Shown here in pieces: positions 59,201 to 64,000 of a stretch of 64,000 bases of DNA. Location: contig KZ627161.1 of NCBI GenBank assembly GCA_002917775.1, forward strand, positions 346,428-410,427, in the 5' to 3' direction. The translations under genes were made by a program, and so were the position numbers. Origin of the DNA: Glaciozyma antarctica PI12. Its lineage: Eukaryota; Basidiomycota; Microbotryomycetes; Kriegeriales; Camptobasidiaceae. Positions within the stretch are counted from its first letter, which is position 1. Each line of letters starts with the position of its first letter. The notes under the pieces were generated by a model that saw only the letters and a list, made by a program, of their open reading frames with translations, had not been told where the DNA came from and ran no database searches.

Positions 59201-61397
59201 GTCGCGGCTTGCGAGGAGGGGTTGGCTGACGGTCCGCGGGAAGGAGAAGCCCAAAGGCGTCGAGTCTCCCCTCGTCTCTCCGTACTTCTCGATAGGCAGA
59301 GGAGCCGGAGAGCGAGGCGAAGGTGGTCTCGAGAGCTCGCCTGTCCCCTCGAGGATATCCGAGACGTCCGCTCCCTCAACCTCGCTGCGCGCTGATCCTG
59401 CGGCGCTGGAGATGGACAATCCGCGAGACCTCGATCCGAAAGAGTCGAGCCGGTCGACGTCTCCAGGCGAAGGAAGAGGTTCAGGGAGAGTGGCGGTGGT
59501 GATGACGATCTTGAGGAGGTCCCCGAACGCTCCGGAGGTCTCGCCGTGAATTCGATCGACGAGGTTCTTCTTGTACTTCTGCTTGAAGCAGTTCTGGACG
59601 GCGAGGAAGCGAGGTCGGTTCCAATGAAGTCGGATGAGTCTGCGGAGCGAAAGGCGTGAGTTTCGTCGACACCTCGCGAGCAGCGAGGACGTACCTCCAA
59701 GTCAGCACCTCGTTCCGCGTCCCAGATCCCTCCATCGTCTTCTCCAGCATCTTCGCATCGCGCCCTAAACCCCACCGAGCTCGTCAGTCTGCGACGCAGC
59801 CACCCCCACAAAGGGACACTCACAAACACCATGTCCATCGCGATCCTTCTTCCCATTCTCAACGGCGTAAAGGAACATCTTCTCGACCGAACCCGTGAAC
59901 GACTGCTTGATCGCATGCGTAAGCGAGTTGCGCGACGTCTTGAGGTACTCGACCGTAAGCGAATGAATATGCTTCGGCGAACGAGCCAGCAATATCCTCG
60001 ACCTACAAAACATCAGCCCGCGTCTCCCGCGCCTCTGCTGAAGGACTTACACGATCTCCTGGTTCCCAGCAGCGCCTCGAGGCATCGCGACCCTCAACTG
60101 ATCCACATCCTCCTCGAGCAACATCTCCCCCTCCCTCCCCCCTCCTCCCCCCTCTTCCCCATCCTCCCACTTCCCCTCCAACGCAACCTCCAACACTTTC
60201 TTCATCTTTGAATTCCCGCTGTAGGCCGCTAAAACAGCCGCGTCGAGGGACTTGTGCTTCGCCGGAGAGCCGGTGGTGCTGAGGCGGTGGGAGTAGGCGA
60301 GGCGGAGGAGAGCGAGGGAGGAGGGTGGGCGGGAGATGAGGAGGTCTATAAGGAGGGTCTGGTGCGGGGGTGTTAGCGAGGTAGAGGGGGGAGAGAGGGA
60401 CGTACGTCGTTCTTGGTGTCGAGGGCTGCGTGGAGGAGTTCGACGTCCCAGGAGAGTGGGCCCATGATGAGTCCTTTGAGAGCGTATCCCACTGAGCCAT
60501 ATCGTTAGTAAATTGCAGGAGGGAGGAGGAGGAAGGACGTACTGTTCCCTCTGAGGGACTTGTCGCCGTTGACGAGGTCGAGGAGACTCTTGCCATGCCT
60601 CCTTCTGTACGCCTTCTCAATCGACCTAATCTGTGGAAACGTCTTGTCCGCCAAAACCATCACGACCTCCTTCTCCCTCATCAGCTCCACTCCTCACAAT
60701 CAACAAGCCGCAAAAGACGCACCCCAAGTCCCTTCATCGCGACCCCCAACTTGTCCACCTCCTTCTCCGCGACCCACAACTTGTCCACCTCCTTCTCCGC
60801 GTCCCATCCTTCTCCCAACGGTCCATCAAGTCGTACACCAAGGTACGTCCCCCCTGCTGCGCCTATGACTCCCGAGAGATCCTCCTCTCCTCCTAGTGCG
60901 TACGAGGGGCCGGGGGAGAAGGAGAGGGCTGAGAGGAAGGAGCGGCGTTTGGAGGAGGGAGGGCGGGGGAGGTGGGAGGGAGAGGGGGTGGAGGTGAGGG
61001 AGGAGGTCGAGAGGGCGGTGCGAGGACGAGGGGCTGGAGAGCCGTCCGAGTGGTAGGAGAGGTCAGGGGTGAGCATCTTGGATGGAACATCGGGGGGTGG
61101 GAGGGATGAAGTCGAGGTAGGTGGGGAGGGAGGGTCGACGCGAGGTGTTTGGGGAGCGTTGGCTCCCATGAACTGGAGGATCTGAAGGAGGTCGTCCACT
61201 CCTACCGGCTGCTCGGGGTTCCCCGCCGCAAACACGTTCAGCTGTTCCTTCTCCGCGTCATTGAGGAGCTCGATTCCTCGCCTGGTTTCAAACGAGGCGA
61301 TCAGGCGGGGGAGGTCTTGGAGGGAGGCGGAGCGGGTGCCGTTCGAGGAGGGGAGGGCGTCGAAGATTTCTGAGAGCTGGAGGTTCAGATCTGCCAT
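56296..61397 (-). CDS. Annexin-repeat protein extended by Ser/Pro linker, coiled coil and membrane-type tail
   Basis: Seen in order: an EF-hand-like helical N-terminus (MADLNLQLSEIFDALPSSNG, VDDLLQILQFMGAN); a Pro/Ser linker; annexin repeat 1 (GVAMKGLG spliced to KEVVMVLADKTFPQIRSIEK, then AYRRRHGKSLLDLVNGDKS); repeat 2 (LDAAVLAAYSGNSKMKKVLE); repeat 3 (ARSPKHIHSLTVEYLKTSRN); and repeat 4 (LEKTMEGSGTRNEVLTWRLI, FKQKYKKNLVDRIHGETSGA). The same exon runs on into about 390 Ser/Pro-rich residues. Coiled-coil exons follow (LAKKLREAEARLA, QIKRREEKELRGAEKQHLSL, ALVE-type heptads, LLLKETIDRLKFELDEVRSA), an acidic region, a hydrophobic segment SSTSFVLYSIVVYLSGVISG and the end NELVWGGVSIVRRVPT with TGA. 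Known: annexins bind acidic phospholipid with calcium. About 15 introns are needed. Frame slips near 58140-58165 and 57845-57880 make the coil part uncertain. An alternative first exon at 61596 splices in frame (MASVPGTP). Two adjacent genes remain possible. Confidence 0.62.
60741..60800 (-). repeat. 30-bp in-frame tandem duplication in annexin repeat 1
   Basis: Two adjacent 30-bp units (60741-60770 and 60771-60800) differ at one base. On the coding strand each encodes EKEVDKL(W or G)VA at the start of annexin repeat 1, so ten residues are doubled. The near identity suggests a recent event. Confidence 0.85.
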
Positions 61398-61966
61398 CGA
61401 ACGCCGTTGCTTAACGCATTTGAACGACCCGGTGAGAGAGGGAAGTGGGAGGAGGAGAGAGAGGAGGTGTCAATATCTCGTCGCGACTTTGGAAGCTCAG
61501 CAACCGCTCACGGGAGTTCCTGGGACGGAGGCCTGCAGCAAGGAGGAGTTAGACTCTTCTGAACTAGTTCAGCAACCTTCGTAGAGGCCTTACCATCGTG
61601 GTGGAGGATTTGGAGGCGACTTGGTGCGCACTAAAGCTACGACCGCTTCAGCGGAGAGGGGAGTGCGGGTGGCGTCTCTTGAGGGGGATGGCGCACGGGT
61701 GGGTGATGTGCTGGTGCCAGGTAGTGTCGCTGAGTGGTGAAGAGGTCAAATACTAAACAAGAGGGGAGACTTCTACAAGAGGGGCTATCTCTCTCTCTTC
61801 GCCCAAGTTCCTTTCGGGTCGAGGTTCATTACTGAAGCTAACACTCCCCTCCCAATAGCGTCCAGCATTTCCCACCCCGTTTTGTCCCTTCCAGCCTGCG
61901 AAACGAACGAACAGCAAGTCAGCAAACAGCACCTCTGCGAAGGACGAACGGCAAGCGAACTCACCT
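61398..61966. other. 5' region of the annexin gene and 3' region of the uL23m gene
   Basis: This 569-bp gap holds an alternative annexin first exon: ATG at 61596-61594, a GTAAGG donor, a 21-bp exon GCCTCCGTCCCAGGAACTCC (plus C) near 61530, a GTGAGC donor and a TTAAG acceptor just before the main ATG. It also holds a protein-like 36-codon stretch (AGRDKTGWEMLDAIGRGVLA and onward) at about 61897-61785 behind a standard intron, probably within the 3' UTR of the ribosomal-protein gene. Confidence 0.4.
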
Positions 61967-62967
61967 CTACCACCCAGCCTCCCTGAGACGATCCATCTCC
62001 TTCTCGACCTTGGTCTTGGCCTCTCCCACCTTGCTAATCACGACTCCTCATCACATTCTTCTTCATCCTCAACCCCTCGGGCTTCCTCATCGAGCTCTTC
62101 CCCTTATCCGCCTCATCGACCCACTCGCTCGCCTCAACCTCCTCCGACACACGCACATGCGCCTCACGCAACCGGTCCACCTCCTTCCTCAGCTTCCCAG
62201 CTCCTCGGTACCGGTTCGACGAGACGCCGTACTTCTGTCCATCTCCGATCCTGAGCATACGGCGATCTCGAAGCGACTCCATCTTCTCGCGAGAGAAGTG
62301 GTCGTTGCACCATTCGCGACCGCGTTCCTCCGGGTACCAGAAGGGCTCGGTGAGAGTGACGAGGACCTTCTTGTAGTTCTTCGTTCCTCCTCCGCGAGAG
62401 TACCCTCCTCCGATAGGGCTACGCTTCATGGGGGAGAGGTAGTTGATCGTGCGGATGGAGGTGATGGAGAGGTCGTAGATGTTCTTAAGGTAGTTGGAGA
62501 TGTCGGGCTTGGTGAGGCGCAAGTCGGTGCGGAACGTCGCCGTGTAAGGGTCGTTCGCATGCTGGCCCGTGTTGCGGACGAGCCGAACAAAGACGGAGGG
62601 GAGGAAGATCTCAACCTGCCCGACGGTCGAAGGGGCGTGCTTCCGATCCGCCTTGACGATACGACCGTTCTCGTCCTCCGTGTCCTTTGCGAGGGGAGTC
62701 TCGGAGATGGACTTGCGAACCCGGTTCGGGGTGCGCCCTCGTACGCGAGACGACTTGCTCGAGTGACGAGGTGCTTTGGGGCGCTCGACGGGGGCGCGGA
62801 CAAGGTAGGGGTTCTTGGCGGAGGTGGTCGGCTGGGTTGAAGGCTTGGGGAAAAGAGGGAGCGTCGAAGGGAGTGTCGACGACGTGGGTAGCGAAGGCGC
62901 GGGAGGTGGAGGCGATGGGTGCTGGTGTGGATGCTCGTACGACGAGCCTGGCTGCAGTTCGAAGCAT
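61967..62967 (-). CDS. MRP20: Mitochondrial large-subunit ribosomal protein of the uL23 family (MRP20/MRPL23)
   Basis: Role: component of the mitochondrial large ribosomal subunit near the exit tunnel. Seen: MLRTAARLVVRASTPAPIAS with TSRAFATHVV, an Arg/Ala/Ser-rich mitochondrial presequence; VEIFLPSVFVRLVRNTGQ and FRTDLRLTKPDISNYLKNIY with DLSITSIRTINYLSPMKR, the uL23 fold with the basic loop; YKKVLVTLTEPFWYPEERGR, as in fungal mitochondrial relatives; and a charged C-terminal extension. The main frame closes after MKKNVMRSRD near 62035. One base away, SKVGEAKTKVEKEMDRLREA with GW continues to a TAG at 61967 and looks like the true end, so a one-base slip is likely at about 62036-62045. The gene is otherwise intronless. 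Confidence 0.82.
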
Positions 62968-63958
62968 TCTTTGAGCGGTTCAAGTCGAGAGAGAGAGCCA
63001 GCTCAGCTCAGAAGTAGAAGTCAAAAGTTGTGAAAGTTTGGTCGAAGTTGAATTTCTAGTGAAATTTCACCTTCGCACGACGAAGCTCGCTCGCTACTTC
63101 ATTCGAGAGGGGAGTTTACAGCAAGAGATTGAACGAAGTAACCGCTGCACTACGGCGGAGTACGTGATCTCGAACCTCGCCGACGACGTTCGCTGCTTCA
63201 CTCCCACTCTCCTCTCTTCGCAATCCTCGCTTGCCGAAGAGACGAGCTTGCAAGCCATGCAAAACGACGGCAGTGCAATAAACGAGTGCAGAAAAAGCCC
63301 TGCCCTGCGAAGAACCAACTACGGACTCGCCTCGAGCGGTGGGGTGCCGGCCGCGAGTCGGTTGGTCGACGCTGAGATGTACCTCAAGAGAAGCAGACTC
63401 CCCTCCTCCTCCTTCCTAGCGGTACTTATTTGTAGCCTGCGGAGAGAGAGAGAGAGCAAGTCAAGGGAGTCGAGCTCGACGGATCGAAATAGATTGACTA
63501 CAAAATCTCTAATCGACTTTTCAAAAGTAAGTAACTAGTTGAGGATTTGTAGTGTTGCTTCCTCTCCCCCGCTCCTCTCACTCCAGCTCTCGAGTCCACG
63601 AGCTCACCTTCACTCTCTACAGCGAGTAAGTCAGCTCTCCTCTCAGGCTAGCTCACTCAGAACAGCCAACACGCCATCCGACGCGAGATCCCAAGCTGAC
63701 GTCCCTGTTGTTCCTCTCCCTCTCCTCCCCAGGCCATGACGGATGGACAGCGCGCCTGATTTCTACCAGGATCATCCACAACTAAGAGCAACTCAGCTCG
63801 CTCTCGCTAGCCGAATCAGCGACAAGGCGATAGCAACTCACCTGCCACTCCACCTCGACTCGCCCGCTCACCCATCTCCCGCACCTCTCCCCCTTCGCCC
63901 TGTCTACCCCGCAACCACTCTTCAGCCCTCCCCAACTCTCCCTTTCCCTCCACTCCCA
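62968..63958. other. Divergent upstream region at the right end
   Basis: These 991 bp lie between the uL23m start and the next plus-strand ATG. An AT-richer core lies near 63020-63070. Pyrimidine-rich leader fills 63550-63950, with a likely 5'-UTR intron or two (for example a GTAAGTCAG-type donor near 63624). The 166-codon frame at 63038-63538 lacks protein-like features. TCTCGAACCTCG at 63167-63178 resembles a B box but has no matching cloverleaf. Confidence 0.4.
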
Positions 63959-64000
63959 ATGGCGCAGCAGTATTCCTACCCTCAACTGAACGGACACAAC
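63959..64000 (+). CDS. First codons of a gene continuing past the right edge
   Basis: An ATG at 63959 opens MAQQYSYPQLNGHN with no stop before the edge. It follows a long pyrimidine-rich leader like those of other genes here. The product cannot be identified from 14 residues. Confidence 0.4.
   Translation, partial: MAQQYSYPQLNGHN

Noticed and set aside
58780-59916. 378-codon minus-strand frame over the annexin gene
   Set aside because: It is another frame of the same strand. The true frame carries annexin repeat 4 and continues into the linker, while this one is Ser/Arg-rich without motifs.
61785-61973. Independent small gene next to the uL23m gene
   Set aside because: Its only start is a GTG, and it sits behind an intron continuous with the uL23m transcript. 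It is reported as an alternative 3' end instead.
63150-63200. B-box-like TCTCGAACCTCG suggesting a tRNA
   Set aside because: No A box, acceptor stem or cloverleaf can be drawn on either strand at the right spacing.
1-64000. Transposons, retroelements or other mobile DNA
   Set aside because: No reverse transcriptase, integrase, transposase catalytic motif, terminal repeats or target-site duplications were seen. The HTH-like protein at 31203 is the only distant hint.
1-64000. A biosynthetic gene cluster or coordinated new pathway
   Set aside because: Neighbouring genes belong to unrelated housekeeping processes, strands alternate, and no backbone enzyme (PKS, NRPS, terpene synthase) is present.

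Overview
This window reads as nuclear chromosomal DNA from a GC-rich, intron-dense basidiomycete. Almost every gene is broken up by many short introns (about 50-100 bp), with donors such as GTGAGT, GTGCGT and GTACGT, branch sites like GCTGAC or CTAAC, and CAG or TAG acceptors. Gene content, codon bias and intron style best fit a red yeast of the Sporidiobolales (Rhodotorula / Rhodosporidium type). That placement is inference from the sequence and was not tested by a search.

Layout, left to right: a phosducin-like thioredoxin-fold gene cut by the left edge (-), diverging from RAE1/GLE2 mRNA export factor (+); an RCK2/Srk1-like kinase (-) diverging from a DHA1-type MFS exporter (+); a SUR1-type GT32 sphingolipid mannosyltransferase (+); a xylitol-dehydrogenase-like polyol dehydrogenase (+) meeting MDM10 (-) tail to tail; a probable Mediator subunit MED20 (-) diverging from a mitochondrial dehydrogenase kinase (+); a BRE4-like membrane protein (+); the Y-complex nucleoporin NUP120/NUP160 (-) diverging from a Mo-cofactor sulfite oxidase (+); an orphan HTH-like protein (+); a Stealth-family sugar-phosphate transferase like cryptococcal XPT1 (-) diverging from LSM12 (+); a MYND-finger protein (-) diverging from a GEF1-type CLC antiporter (+); the tiny MZT1 gene (+); an arrestin-like protein (-); two orphan genes; a GRAM-TBC-EF-hand Rab GAP like GYP2 (+); a GATA-finger factor (+); RIB3 (-); a very long annexin-headed coiled-coil gene (-); a mitochondrial ribosomal protein of the uL23 family (-); and the first codons of a further gene at the right edge (+).

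The genes are mainly housekeeping: nuclear pore and mRNA export, the secretory and endomembrane system, mitochondria, riboflavin and sulfur metabolism. They do not form one pathway or cluster. I saw no transposon, retroelement, CRISPR array, tRNA or rRNA. The most unusual object is the gene at 56296-61397, where annexin repeats appear to be joined to a long Ser/Pro-rich linker, a coiled coil and a membrane-associated tail. A second theme is that several conserved genes show one-base reading-frame jumps that no plausible intron explains. These look like sequence errors in this assembly rather than biology.
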